The notes under the pieces are model-generated. The model was not told the DNA's origin, did not search any database, and saw only the letters and a list, made by a program, of their open reading frames with translations. From positions 558,001 through 622,000 of the forward strand of contig CP091725.1 in assembly GCA_022009815.1 (NCBI GenBank): a stretch of DNA of 64,000 bases. The letters are read 5' to 3'. This DNA is from Bacteroidales bacterium. Lineage in GTDB: Bacteria > Bacteroidota > Bacteroidia > Bacteroidales > Muribaculaceae. Position numbers and translations under genes: made by a program. Below are positions 30,961 through 39,218 of the stretch, one piece after another. Each line of letters begins with the position of its first letter. The stretch's first letter is position 1.

Positions 30961-31728
30961 ATGCAGAAAGTAAAACCAAAGAAATTTCTCGGACAGCATT
31001 TTCTGACCGACCTTCACGTGGCAGACCGTATAGCTGCCACGCTCGACGATTATCGGGGGATGCCGGTGCTCGAAGTGGGACCGGGAATGGGCGTGCTTAC
31101 GCAGTTCCTGCTCGAACGCGGACATGATGTGACTGTCGTGGAACTCGACCGTGAGTCGGTCGAGTATCTGGAGCACAACTTTCCGCAACTTGACGGGCGC
31201 ATCATCGGCGAGGACTTCCTGGAGCTCGACCTCGGCTCGATGTTTGAAGGCGACTTCTGTGTGATAGGCAATTATCCATACAATATCTCGTCGCAGATAT
31301 TCTTTAAGGTGCTCGACTGGCGCGACCGCATCACGTGCTGCAGCGGAATGCTGCAGAAAGAGGTGGCAGAGCGCATAGCCGCCAAGCCGGGGTCGAAGAC
31401 CTACGGCATCCTGTCGGTGCTTCTGCAGGCGTGGTACGACATCGAATATCTGTTTACCGTCGATGAGCATGTGTTCAATCCGCCGCCAAAGGTGAAGTCG
31501 GGCGTAATCCGTCTGCGCCGCAACGGTGTAAAGACTCTCGACTGCGATGAAAAGCGGCTGAAAGCGGTGGTCAAGACATCGTTCGGACAGCGCCGCAAGA
31601 CGCTGCGCAATTCGTTGCGCTCAATGGCACGCCGTCCGGAAGTGCTGCATGAAGAGATTTTCAACAAGCGTCCGGAACAGCTGTCGGTGGCTGAATTTGT
31701 AAGACTTACGAACCTTTTAAACGAGTAG
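30961..31728 (+). CDS. rsmA: 16S rRNA adenine dimethyltransferase (RsmA/KsgA)
   Basis: RsmA dimethylates two adjacent adenines near the 3' end of 16S rRNA. The 255-residue protein shows the family signatures: KKFLGQHFLTDLHVADRIA, the SAM site VLEVGPGMGVLTQFLLERG, VVELDRESVEYLEHNF, the catalytic NYPYNISSQIFFKVL and the C-terminal VKTSFGQRRKTLRNSLRSM. Length and frame are normal. mgtE begins 6 bases later, so the two are co-transcribed, a pairing often seen in Bacteroidales. Confidence 0.96.
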   Translation: MQKVKPKKFLGQHFLTDLHVADRIAATLDDYRGMPVLEVGPGMGVLTQFLLERGHDVTVVELDRESVEYLEHNFPQLDGRIIGEDFLELDLGSMFEGDFCVIGNYPYNISSQIFFKVLDWRDRITCCSGMLQKEVAERIAAKPGSKTYGILSVLLQAWYDIEYLFTVDEHVFNPPPKVKSGVIRLRRNGVKTLDCDEKRLKAVVKTSFGQRRKTLRNSLRSMARRPEVLHEEIFNKRPEQLSVAEFVRLTNLLNE

Positions 31729-31734
31729 AACGGC

Positions 31735-33086
31735 ATGAGAGAATTTCAGAGGAATTTTTGGATGAACTCAGACATCTCATAAAGGAAAACAACGAGACGC
31801 AGGTGATGGCAGAACTCAAGGAGCTGCACCCTGCCGACATTGCCGAACTTATACAGAAGATGGACCTTGAGGAGGCGGAGTATGTGGTGTCGCACCTTGA
31901 CAGTGACGCTGCCGCCGATACCTTGATGGAACTTGATGAGGACGACCGCCACCGCCTGCTTGAGAATATGCCCAACAAGGACATTGCTAAGCAATTCGTG
32001 GAGCACCTTGACACCGACGATGCCGTCGACCTTATCCAGGAACTCGACAAAGAAGACCAGGAGGAAGTGTTGTCGCATGTCGACGACGTTGAGCAGGCAG
32101 GCTCGATTATCGACCTGCTGAAATATCCTGAGGACACCGCCGGCTCTCTGATGGGTACGGAGATGATTGTGGTCAACGAGAACTGGAGTATGCCGGAATG
32201 CGTGAAGCGGATGCGTGAGCAGGCAGAAGACATGGATGAGATTTTCTATGTCTATGTTGTCGATGACGACCGCAAACTGAAAGGCATCCTGCCGTTGAAA
32301 ACGCTGATAACCAACCCTTCGGCATCAAAGATAAAACATGTGATGGAGCCCGACCCCTACTCCGTGAAGGCCGACGAGCCGCTCGACGACGTGGTGCTCA
32401 CGTTTGAGAAATACGACTTGGCGGTTATGCCGGTTGTCGACGGCATCGGACGTCTTGTGGGACGCATCACCTTCGACGACGTGATGGACGAGGCCCGTGA
32501 GCAGACCGAGCGCGACTATCAGTTGGCTTCCGGTCTTTCCACCGACGTGGAGACCGACGACAAGATTCTCGACCAGGCAAAAGCACGCCTGCCGTGGCTG
32601 ATCATCGGAATGATAGGCGGACTATCGAACTCTTGGATTCTCGGCAATTTCGAGGGCAATTTTGCCAACAATCCCGCCATCGCGCTTTTCATCCCGCTTA
32701 TCGGCGGCACTGGCGGAAACGTGGGAATCCAATCGTCGGCAATCGTTGTACAGGGACTTGCCAACGGCTCGCTCGACCTTAGGAAGTCGTTGTCGCAGAT
32801 TGTCAAGGAGCTTGGACTTGCGCTGATCAACGCAAGCATCATCTCGCTGCTTGTGTTTGCCTACAACTTCTTCATTTTCCATCCCGATTTCAAGATTACG
32901 ATAGCCGTGTCGGCGTCGTTGTTTGCCGTAGTGCTGTTCGCCGCTACGTTTGGCACGTTCGTGCCGCTGACACTTGAGAAGATGAAGGTGGACCCGGCGA
33001 TAGCCACAGGCCCATTTATCACCATAACCAACGACATTATCGGCATGATGATCTACATGACAGTGTGCATGATGCTGTTGCAATAG
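31735..33086 (+). CDS. mgtE: Magnesium transporter MgtE, probable small frameshift at N-terminus
   Basis: MgtE is a homodimeric Mg2+ channel gated by cytosolic magnesium. Domains in order: MgtE N-terminal superhelix (about 20-125, ADIAELIQKMDLEEAEYVVS), paired CBS domains (about 130-255, TAGSLMGTEMIVVNENWSMP), a plug helix and five transmembrane helices (GMIGGLSNSWILGNFEGNF, FIPLIGGTGGNVGIQSSAIV). The first clear in-frame ATG is 31758, but the sequence ERISEEFLDELRHL continues upstream. One A added near 31743 would give a start at 31735, 6 bases after the rsmA stop codon. Confidence 0.93.
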
Positions 33087-33125
33087 AATCAAAAACAAAA
33101 TAATCCTATAAAACTTAGAAAAGCA

Positions 33126-34322
33126 ATGTCAAAAGTATTAATTATCGGAGCCGGCGGCGTCGCTACGGTGGCAGCCCACAAGTGCGCCCAGAATTCCGAT
33201 GTGTTCAGCGAAATCGTTATCGCATCGCGCACGAAGAGCAAGTGTGACGCCTTGGCTAAAGCCATCGGCAAAGACAATGTCACAACCGACCAGGTTGATG
33301 CCGACAAGGTACCGGAACTGGTGGCTTTGTTCAAGAAGCACAAACCCGACTTGGTGGTAAACCTTGCGTTGCCATATCAGGATCTTACGATAATGGATGC
33401 CTGCCTCGAGTGTGGAGTAAGTTATCTTGACACCGCCAATTATGAGCCTCTCGACGAGGCGAAATATCAATACTCATGGCAATGGGCATACAAGGACCGC
33501 TTTGAGAAAGCCGGACTGACTGCAATTCTCGGTTGCGGTTTCGACCCTGGAGTGTCGGGCATTTTCACGGCCTACGCTGCAAAGCACTATTTCTCAGAGA
33601 TGGAGCATCTCGACATCGTGGACTGCAACGCCGGAAACCACGGCAAGGCTTTCGCCACCAACTTCAACCCTGAAATCAACATCCGCGAGATTACACAGCG
33701 CGGAAAGTTTTATGAGAACGGGGAGTGGCACGAAACCGACCCTCTGTCGGTTCACAAAGCGTTGAACTATCCAAACATCGGAGCACGCGAGTCGTATCTG
33801 ATGTATCACGAAGAGCTTGAGAGTCTGGTAAAGAACTATCCGTCAATCAAGCGCGCACGTTTCTGGATGACGTTCGGCCAGGAGTACCTGACACACCTGC
33901 GCGTGATTCAGAACATCGGAATGGCAAGCATCGAGCCTATCAATTACAATGGCATGGAAATCGTGCCTATCCAATTCCTCAAGGCTGTTTTGCCAAACCC
34001 TAAAGAGCTTGGCGAAAACTATACCGGCGAGACATCGATTGGCTGCCGCATCAGCGGTAAGGACAAGGAAGGCAAAGAGATGACCTACTATGTCTACAAC
34101 AACTGCTCTCACCATGCCGCCTACCTCGAAACCGGTATGCAGGCTGTCAGCTACACCACCGGTGTGCCGGCGATGATTGGCGCGATGATGTATCTTAAAG
34201 GCATTTGGAAACGTCCGGGCGTGTGGAACGTTGAGGAGTTTGATCCGGATCCATTCATGGAGCAGCTCAACAAGCAGGGTCTGCCCTGGCACGAAATCTT
34301 CAATTCCGATCTGGAAGTGTAG
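33126..34322 (+). CDS. Saccharopine dehydrogenase-like protein, probable carboxynorspermidine dehydrogenase
   Basis: The 398-residue oxidoreductase has an N-terminal Rossmann fold (VLIIGAGGVATVAAHKCAQN) and matches the subgroup that reduces the Schiff base of aspartate semialdehyde with a diamine, giving carboxynorspermidine or carboxyspermidine. Supporting segments are LALPYQDLTIMDACLECGVS, YLDTANYEPLDEAKYQYSWQ and ILGCGFDPGVSGIFTAYAAK. The decarboxylase partner (NspC) is not in this window. The alternative is a true saccharopine dehydrogenase, less likely because lysine is made by the DAP route in this phylum. A terminator follows. Confidence 0.8.
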   Translation: MSKVLIIGAGGVATVAAHKCAQNSDVFSEIVIASRTKSKCDALAKAIGKDNVTTDQVDADKVPELVALFKKHKPDLVVNLALPYQDLTIMDACLECGVSYLDTANYEPLDEAKYQYSWQWAYKDRFEKAGLTAILGCGFDPGVSGIFTAYAAKHYFSEMEHLDIVDCNAGNHGKAFATNFNPEINIREITQRGKFYENGEWHETDPLSVHKALNYPNIGARESYLMYHEELESLVKNYPSIKRARFWMTFGQEYLTHLRVIQNIGMASIEPINYNGMEIVPIQFLKAVLPNPKELGENYTGETSIGCRISGKDKEGKEMTYYVYNNCSHHAAYLETGMQAVSYTTGVPAMIGAMMYLKGIWKRPGVWNVEEFDPDPFMEQLNKQGLPWHEIFNSDLEV

Positions 34323-34345
34323 TGCAAGAAACATAGAATCACAAA

Positions 34346-34385
34346 GTAATCCCGCATTGTCAACAACAGTGCGGGATTACTTTTT
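34346..34385 (+). terminator. Bidirectional terminator
   Basis: GTAATCCCGCA and TGCGGGATTAC form an 11-bp stem followed by TTTTT. It lies between the convergent dehydrogenase (ends 34322) and endonuclease gene (ends 34410). Confidence 0.85.
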
Positions 34386-34409
34386 GTCGATATGTCATGT
34401 CGCTGACGC

Positions 34410-36071
34410 TTAGTCTTTGACAAGCACCTTGATAGGACGGCGGCATTGGTCGCTGTAGACCATGTAGGCACCGTAAGGCAACAGTTCGCAGTGGCCTTCG
34501 CTCACTGAGTCGATAACCTTTATCACGCGTCCTGTCATGTCGATGATGCGCACGTTGGTGTGGGCTACTGCGCAACGGAAATAAATGCCGTTGCCGATAG
34601 GGAGCACGGCGAGCGGTTCAGTAGCCTCGATGCCGTTGACGCCGGCTGGGTCGACCGTGATGACGTTTGATTCGTCCGACATGCGGTTCAGTCTTACCGT
34701 CTGTATGGTATAACTGTAGGTGGCACCCGATTTTGCTTCCCCGAAATCGTAGAAAGAATCCTCGCTACCATCGGTGTAGAGAGTCATGCAAGTCGGTGTG
34801 CCGTTGACGTACTCGGTCAAGTTTATGCGGAAGCAGTCGATTGAGGCTGGTCGCGACGGCATAATCCAGTTGATGCGGAATCCGGTTGATGAGATGTTTG
34901 TGGCCGCCGTGGCCTCCACGCGGTCAAACACCGGCGCTTCGACGGCAGTTCCCACAAGGTTGACCACATAGCTTGTAACGCCTGTCAGACCTCCGTCGTA
35001 GAGCAGCAGTTTGGTGGTGCGCTCACCGAGTCCCTTAGGCTCGAAAGTGATTTTCAGATTGTAGTTTCCAGCGTTCACCTCGCTCCAAGAAGCGGAAGTC
35101 GACGGGATTGAGAAATCGGCAGCATTGTTGCCGTAGACTGTCATCGACAGATTTGCGGAAAGATTTCCACGGATAGGCATTTCCAGGGTCATCCGGTCGC
35201 CAAGCACCACCTCGCCGAAGTTCACGGTCGAGTTGTTTACGGGCGCAATCAGCGAGCCGTCGCCGATAGGCGGAAGGTCTTCGTCGGTGTAAGGTTTGCC
35301 CTTCATCGAGCCCCAGATATACTCCACAAGGTCAGGATAGTCGATGAATGGGTTGCGGTTGCTCTGCAGCTTGTAGACCTCGTCGTTTCGGTTGCGCTCC
35401 TTGTCGCTCACAGGGTCCTGTCGGTGCCACTTCAAGAGCATTTCCACCGCCCAGCCCTGCATCGACGGATAAGAACCTTTTTGCGCCATATATTCGTATT
35501 TCCAGTCCAGGTTCTGATAGCATGTCACCATATAGAAATAAGTGCGGGCAAAGTCGCCTTTGTATTCATCGGCAGGCTCAAACACGTATTTAGAGCCGCC
35601 GCCCTGTCCGCTGACAGGGTTTCCCACCAGCACAAGATCGTTGTCGAAAGTGATTCCCGACGGCGACACCTCTCCGAGCGGATAGTTCAATTTCGCTGAG
35701 TTGGCGGTGGCATCGGAAGGATAAAGGTGGTTCAAGTCGGTGTATGCGCCCACTTCCGTATCGCCGCCCCACCAGCTTTTCGGGAAACTGTGCTCACGGT
35801 TCATTCCGCGCCATCCGCTTCTCACGTAGCGCTTGATGTTGGAATACATGTCCCACCACGTTCCGTCGGGCCGCACGTCGGTATAGCAGAACGATTCTTT
35901 GAACAGTCCGCTGTAGCTGTTTGTCGAATGCTTGCTTACAATTTCATATAGTTTGTTTTTCAGGGCTGCGTCTTTCAGTCCAGAGATTCCGTTGTAGTAA
36001 CCATTTGGCGCTTCGGCGCTGGCAAACAGAGCGGTGACGGCTACCGCGATTGTGAGCAGAAGATTTCTCAT
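34410..36071 (-). CDS. Secreted endonuclease I family protein with T9SS-like tail
   Basis: The 553-residue protein has a signal peptide (MRNLLLTIAVAVTALFASAE). The endonuclease I domain (about 25-270) shows the beta-beta-alpha metal finger GMNREHSFPKSWWG followed by DLNHLYPSDATANSAKLNYP. A middle beta-sandwich segment (about 290-400) includes LTLEMPIRGNLSANLSMTVYG, then a fibronectin-like domain (RVEATAATNISSTGFRINW). The last 75 residues (NVRIIDMTGRVIKVIDS, then LLPYGAYMVYS) resemble a type IX secretion sorting domain. It probably degrades extracellular DNA for nutrition or biofilm turnover. Related Bacteroidales enzymes share this architecture. Confidence 0.87.
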   Translation of the reverse strand: MRNLLLTIAVAVTALFASAEAPNGYYNGISGLKDAALKNKLYEIVSKHSTNSYSGLFKESFCYTDVRPDGTWWDMYSNIKRYVRSGWRGMNREHSFPKSWWGGDTEVGAYTDLNHLYPSDATANSAKLNYPLGEVSPSGITFDNDLVLVGNPVSGQGGGSKYVFEPADEYKGDFARTYFYMVTCYQNLDWKYEYMAQKGSYPSMQGWAVEMLLKWHRQDPVSDKERNRNDEVYKLQSNRNPFIDYPDLVEYIWGSMKGKPYTDEDLPPIGDGSLIAPVNNSTVNFGEVVLGDRMTLEMPIRGNLSANLSMTVYGNNAADFSIPSTSASWSEVNAGNYNLKITFEPKGLGERTTKLLLYDGGLTGVTSYVVNLVGTAVEAPVFDRVEATAATNISSTGFRINWIMPSRPASIDCFRINLTEYVNGTPTCMTLYTDGSEDSFYDFGEAKSGATYSYTIQTVRLNRMSDESNVITVDPAGVNGIEATEPLAVLPIGNGIYFRCAVAHTNVRIIDMTGRVIKVIDSVSEGHCELLPYGAYMVYSDQCRRPIKVLVKD

Positions 36072-36099
36072 ATATGATTTATTTGTTGATAATGAACCG

Positions 36100-36107
36100 C
36101 AAAGGTA
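36100..36107 (-). promoter_or_regulatory. -7 box TACCTTTG for endonuclease gene
   Basis: The minus strand reads GCTACCTTTGCGG, 28 bases before the start at 36071. It is divergent from the box at 36182. Confidence 0.7.
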
Positions 36108-36181
36108 GCAAGAAATTGCTGAAAAACAATTTATTTTGGGATGAATGAAACAAAAAAACGTGTTTGCTCGTTTATAAATAA

Positions 36182-36189
36182 TAACTTTG
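36182..36189 (+). promoter_or_regulatory. -7 box TAACTTTG for DUF3298 lipoprotein gene
   Basis: TAATAACTTTGTG contains TAACTTTG, 30 bases before the start at 36220. It supports MKKVLL as the start and not an ATG upstream. Confidence 0.7.
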
Positions 36190-36219
36190 TGTCACGAATC
36201 AACAAAAACAATCAAAAAT

Positions 36220-37047
36220 ATGAAGAAAGTATTATTGGCGGCAGCAGTGGCATTGACACTTGCCGGCTGCGGAAAGACAGGAAATAAAGACGCGGAAGCA
36301 GACAAAAACGTAAGCATGTTTCGCACGGAAGAAGTTGTTGCCAAGAAGCAATTGTCGTTGCCCGACAGTCTGAACTTTTATGGCAAGGACGCAAAAGTGT
36401 TTACAGAGACAACAGTTTCTGTATGCTGGCCTGAAACGCTTGGAGGCAAGGAGCCGAAAGAGCTGCAGGACAGCATCCTCTCGATAGCCTTCGGCACAAG
36501 CAAACGCGCCACGCTCAAAGAATCGCTGGAGGCGATGCTTGCGGAGCCTCTTGGCTTTGAGGGAGAAAAGGGCATCACACAAAAAGACGTTGACAAACTG
36601 CCGGAGCTGTCGGAGACTGTGCACCGCCACAGCGCCCAACTTACAGTTACGCCTACGAGCATAGGCAAGCGTCTTGTGACCTACAGTGTGTATTCCTACG
36701 CATTCCTCGGCGGAGCTCACGGCAACTATGCGACAACCTATGTCAACTACGACGTGGAGAAGGGTCAGGTGCTGACCGTGGGACGCGTGTTTGCCGACGT
36801 GCAGGGGTTGAAGACTGCAATCATGCGCGAGCTTCAGTTGAAGCCGGAGTATGCCGGAAGTCTGCTTGTCGACAAGGTGCCTACTGTGGGCAACTTCTAC
36901 ATTGAAGGGGCGTTGATTACGTTCTTCTACAACCCGTATGACGTTGCATGCTATGCTGCCGGCGACATCAGAGTGGCGCTGCCTATCCATGAGGTGCGCG
37001 AATTTATGAGCGACTATGGCAAATCGCTCTTCCCCGAGGAAGACTGA
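36220..37047 (+). CDS. DUF3298 (RsiV-like) lipoprotein
   Basis: The 275-residue protein has a lipoprotein signal (MKKVLLAAAVALTLAGCGK; lipobox LAGC). The C-terminal half carries the DUF3298/RsiV fold: YSVYSYAFLGGAHGNYATTY, VNYDVEKGQVLTVGRVFAD and LITFFYNPYDVACYAAGDI. In Gram-positive bacteria RsiV is a lysozyme-sensing anti-sigma factor; in Bacteroidota these are anchored extracytoplasmic proteins of unknown role with no sigma-binding part. Cell-wall polymer or lysozyme binding is possible but inferred. Monocistronic with a strong terminator downstream. Confidence 0.85.
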   Translation: MKKVLLAAAVALTLAGCGKTGNKDAEADKNVSMFRTEEVVAKKQLSLPDSLNFYGKDAKVFTETTVSVCWPETLGGKEPKELQDSILSIAFGTSKRATLKESLEAMLAEPLGFEGEKGITQKDVDKLPELSETVHRHSAQLTVTPTSIGKRLVTYSVYSYAFLGGAHGNYATTYVNYDVEKGQVLTVGRVFADVQGLKTAIMRELQLKPEYAGSLLVDKVPTVGNFYIEGALITFFYNPYDVACYAAGDIRVALPIHEVREFMSDYGKSLFPEED

Positions 37048-37070
37048 CGTGATTTTTGAATAAAGAAATG

Positions 37071-37107
37071 CCGGAGGCGCATCGCTTGTTGGGTGATGCG
37101 CCTCCGG
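37071..37107. terminator. Strong bidirectional hairpin
   Basis: A 13-bp perfect stem CCGGAGGCGCATC/GATGCGCCTCCGG with an 11-base loop lies between two convergent genes. The T run is short (TTT). Confidence 0.75.
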
Positions 37108-37127
37108 TTTGTCATGTGTGGCCTACG

Positions 37128-38661
37128 CTATTTCTTCAACCTCACTTCGTAGAGGTCGTTGCGGCGGTCTCTGAGATTCTTCACGCTTCCGTAGGTGTGG
37201 AGGTGGTTGAGCCGGTCGAGGTCTACGTCGCTGACAAGAATCATCTCGGTGTTTGGCGTAGCCTCTGCACGTGTGCCGTCGGTGGGGAATTCAAAGTCGC
37301 AAGGCGTGAACACGCCCGACTGTGCATACTGGATATCCATATTGTGGACTCTCGGAAGGTTGCCCACGCTGCCGGCAATCACTACGTAGCACTCGTTTTC
37401 GATGGCTCGCGCATGCGCGCATACCTTTACGCGTGAATATGCGTTCTGAGTGTCGGTAAGAAATGGCACAAAGAGAATCTGCATTCCCTCGTCGGCCATC
37501 AGACGCGACAGCTCGGGAAACTCGACATCGTAGCAAATCAGGATGCCGATGCGCGCGCAGTCGGTTTCAAACGTCTGAATCTTGCTGCCTCCGCACAAGC
37601 CCCAGCTCTTTATCTCGTCGGGGGTGACATGAATCTTCTCATACGACTCATACGAGCCGTCGCGGCGGCACAGGAAGCCCACGTTGTACAGGCGTCCGTC
37701 TTCTTTCACCTGAGGCATCGAGCCGGTGATGATGTTGATGTTGTAGCTGATGGCAAGTTTCACGAAGCGGTCGCGGATTTCGGTGGTGTACTGCGCCAGT
37801 CCGCGGATTGCCTCCGCCTCACTGTCGTCGTTGAACCGCGCCATCAGCGGAGCGTTGAAGTATTCAGGAAACAACACAAAGTCGCTTTGATAGCCCGACA
37901 CCGCGTCGACGAAAAACTCCACCTGTTCGAAAAGGTCGTCGATAGTGCGGTATGAGCGCATCTGCCATTGCACCAGCCCCACGCGCACGGTGGTCTTCTT
38001 GCTCACCACATCCTGCGACGGCGCCTGATAGTAGATATTGTCCCATTGCAACAGGCAGGCATAGTGTTTCGACTCCTCGTCGTTGGGCAGATAGTTGCGC
38101 ATCACCTTGCGCACGTGGAAATCGTTGCTCAGCTGGAACGTCAGCACCGGGTCGAATATCTCTTTCTGACGCACCTTCGTGATATATTCCTTCGGGCGCA
38201 GCTTGTCGGCATACTTATGATAGTTCGGTATGCGTCCGCCAAACATGATGGCTTTAAGGTTCAGCGACTCGCACAAGTCCTTGCGGTATTCATACATACG
38301 GCGGGCGAGGCGCAGTCCGCGGTATTGCGGATGGATAAACACCTCTATGCCATAGAGAATATTGCCGTTGGGATTGTGGGTGCTGAATGTCTCGTTGCCC
38401 GTCACCTGTGCGTAAGTGTGGTCGTTTAACAAGGTTGTAGTCGACAATCAGCGACAGGGCGCAGCCCACAATTTTGTCGTCGACAACCGTTACAATCTGA
38501 CCCTCCGGAAAAATGTCGATCAATTTCTGTATTTGTCCACGGGTCCAAAACACATCGCTGCCGTCGGCGTATACGCGCGTGAACGACTGCGACAGCTGTT
38601 CGTAATCCTCCATTTGAAGATTGCGAATCAACACTTTGTTGATTTTAATAGAATCTTCCAT
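37128..38661 (-). CDS. GNAT acetyltransferase-nitrilase fusion protein, one frameshift
   Basis: The restored protein is about 510 residues. An N-terminal GNAT acetyltransferase domain (IRNLQMEDYEQLSQSFTRVY, IEVFIHPQYRGLRLARRMYE with the acetyl-CoA loop) is followed by a carbon-nitrogen hydrolase domain. The nitrilase triad is visible: Glu in VLFPEYFNAPLM, Lys in YEKIHVTPDE and Cys in ILICYDVEFPELS. The frame breaks near 38428, between SLIVDYNLV and NDHTYAQVTG. This fusion is widespread in Bacteroidota and proteobacteria; substrates are unknown. No signal peptide. The gene stands alone between terminators. Confidence 0.9.
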
Positions 38662-38752
38662 AGCGTGGCGAAATTACAGCGAAAATAAGACCTAAACAAG
38701 ATTTTCGGCAAAAAAATAGCACCATACATTTGCAATTTCCGCAACTTAGATG

Positions 38753-38760
38753 TATCTTTG
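38753..38760 (+). promoter_or_regulatory. -7 box TATCTTTG for tRNA (CAT)
   Basis: GTATCTTTGCAC fits TAnnTTTG, with TTTG 20 bases upstream, and lies 29 bases before the tRNA. Confidence 0.8.
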
Positions 38761-38789
38761 CACTCGCTTCAGGCAATAAAGCCGCAGCA

Positions 38790-38863
38790 GGTCCTATAGC
38801 TCAGTTGGTTAGAGCATCTGACTCATAATCAGGGGGTCCTTGGTTCAAGCCCAAGTGGGACCA
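38790..38863 (+). tRNA. tRNA with anticodon CAT (Met or Ile2)
   Basis: The acceptor GGTCCTA pairs with TGGGACC (one T-G), the anticodon loop is CTCATAA, and the T arm is CTTGG-TTCAAGC-CCAAG. CAT may be elongator Met or Ile with modified C34; the sequence alone does not decide. CCA is not encoded. Confidence 0.92.
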
Positions 38864-38872
38864 CACAACAGA

Positions 38873-38902
38873 AGGTAGTTAGCTTCGCTGACTACCTTTT
38901 TT
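38873..38902 (+). terminator. Terminator after tRNA (CAT)
   Basis: AAGGTAGTTAGC-TTCG-CTGACTACCTT is a 12-base stem with one mismatch, followed by TTTTT. Confidence 0.85.
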
Positions 38903-39045
38903 TATCCACATTCCCGCATGCCCGGCAGATTTCCAATCTTTAAATTGCTGATCTATTTTTTGCTTCACATCGACGTCTTTCTCACCGTTTTGAGATTTCT
39001 TGCGGGAATCACATTGAAAATCTGCGAATTTCAAGTCCGCTTTAG

Positions 39046-39137
39046 CTCAAAAAACTACACTTATTCCATTTTCAACACCCTCAAAAAACACACTTATTCC
39101 ATTTTCAACACCCTCAAAAAATACACTTATTCCATTA
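39046..39137. repeat. 33-base tandem repeat, 2.7 copies
   Basis: The unit begins CTCAAAAAACACACTTATTC and ends CCATTTTCAACACC; copies start at 39046, 39080 and 39113 (the third is partial). The first two copies differ by about two bases. It lies between the tRNA terminator and the amylase terminator. A reading frame through it encodes a repeated peptide but has no start context or homology, so I do not call a gene. The rest of the 38903-39159 gap shows nothing else. Confidence 0.85.
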
Positions 39138-39159
39138 CCCCGGGAACAAAGACACAAAA

Positions 39160-39187
39160 GGCTGACACCTCGCAAGAAGTGTCAGCC
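39160..39187 (-). terminator. Terminator after alpha-amylase gene
   Basis: On the minus strand GGCTGACAC/GTGTCAGCC forms a 9-bp stem followed by TTTTGTG, 31 bases downstream of the stop at 39219. Confidence 0.85.
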
Positions 39188-39218
39188 CTTTGGTGTAGCT
39201 TATATAAGCAATTATAAA

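Noticed and set aside
36220..37047. Anti-sigma factor with partner sigma gene
   Set aside because: The DUF3298/RsiV-like lipoprotein has no sigma-binding cytoplasmic part and no sigma factor gene is adjacent.
39046..39137. Possible CRISPR array
   Set aside because: The 33-base units are contiguous with no unique spacers and no cas genes are nearby; it is a simple tandem repeat.
38918..39217. Open frame encoding a repeated peptide (TYSIFNTLKK) across the tandem repeat
   Set aside because: There is no promoter box or start context, the frame is a by-product of a 33-base period, and it runs into the amylase terminator.
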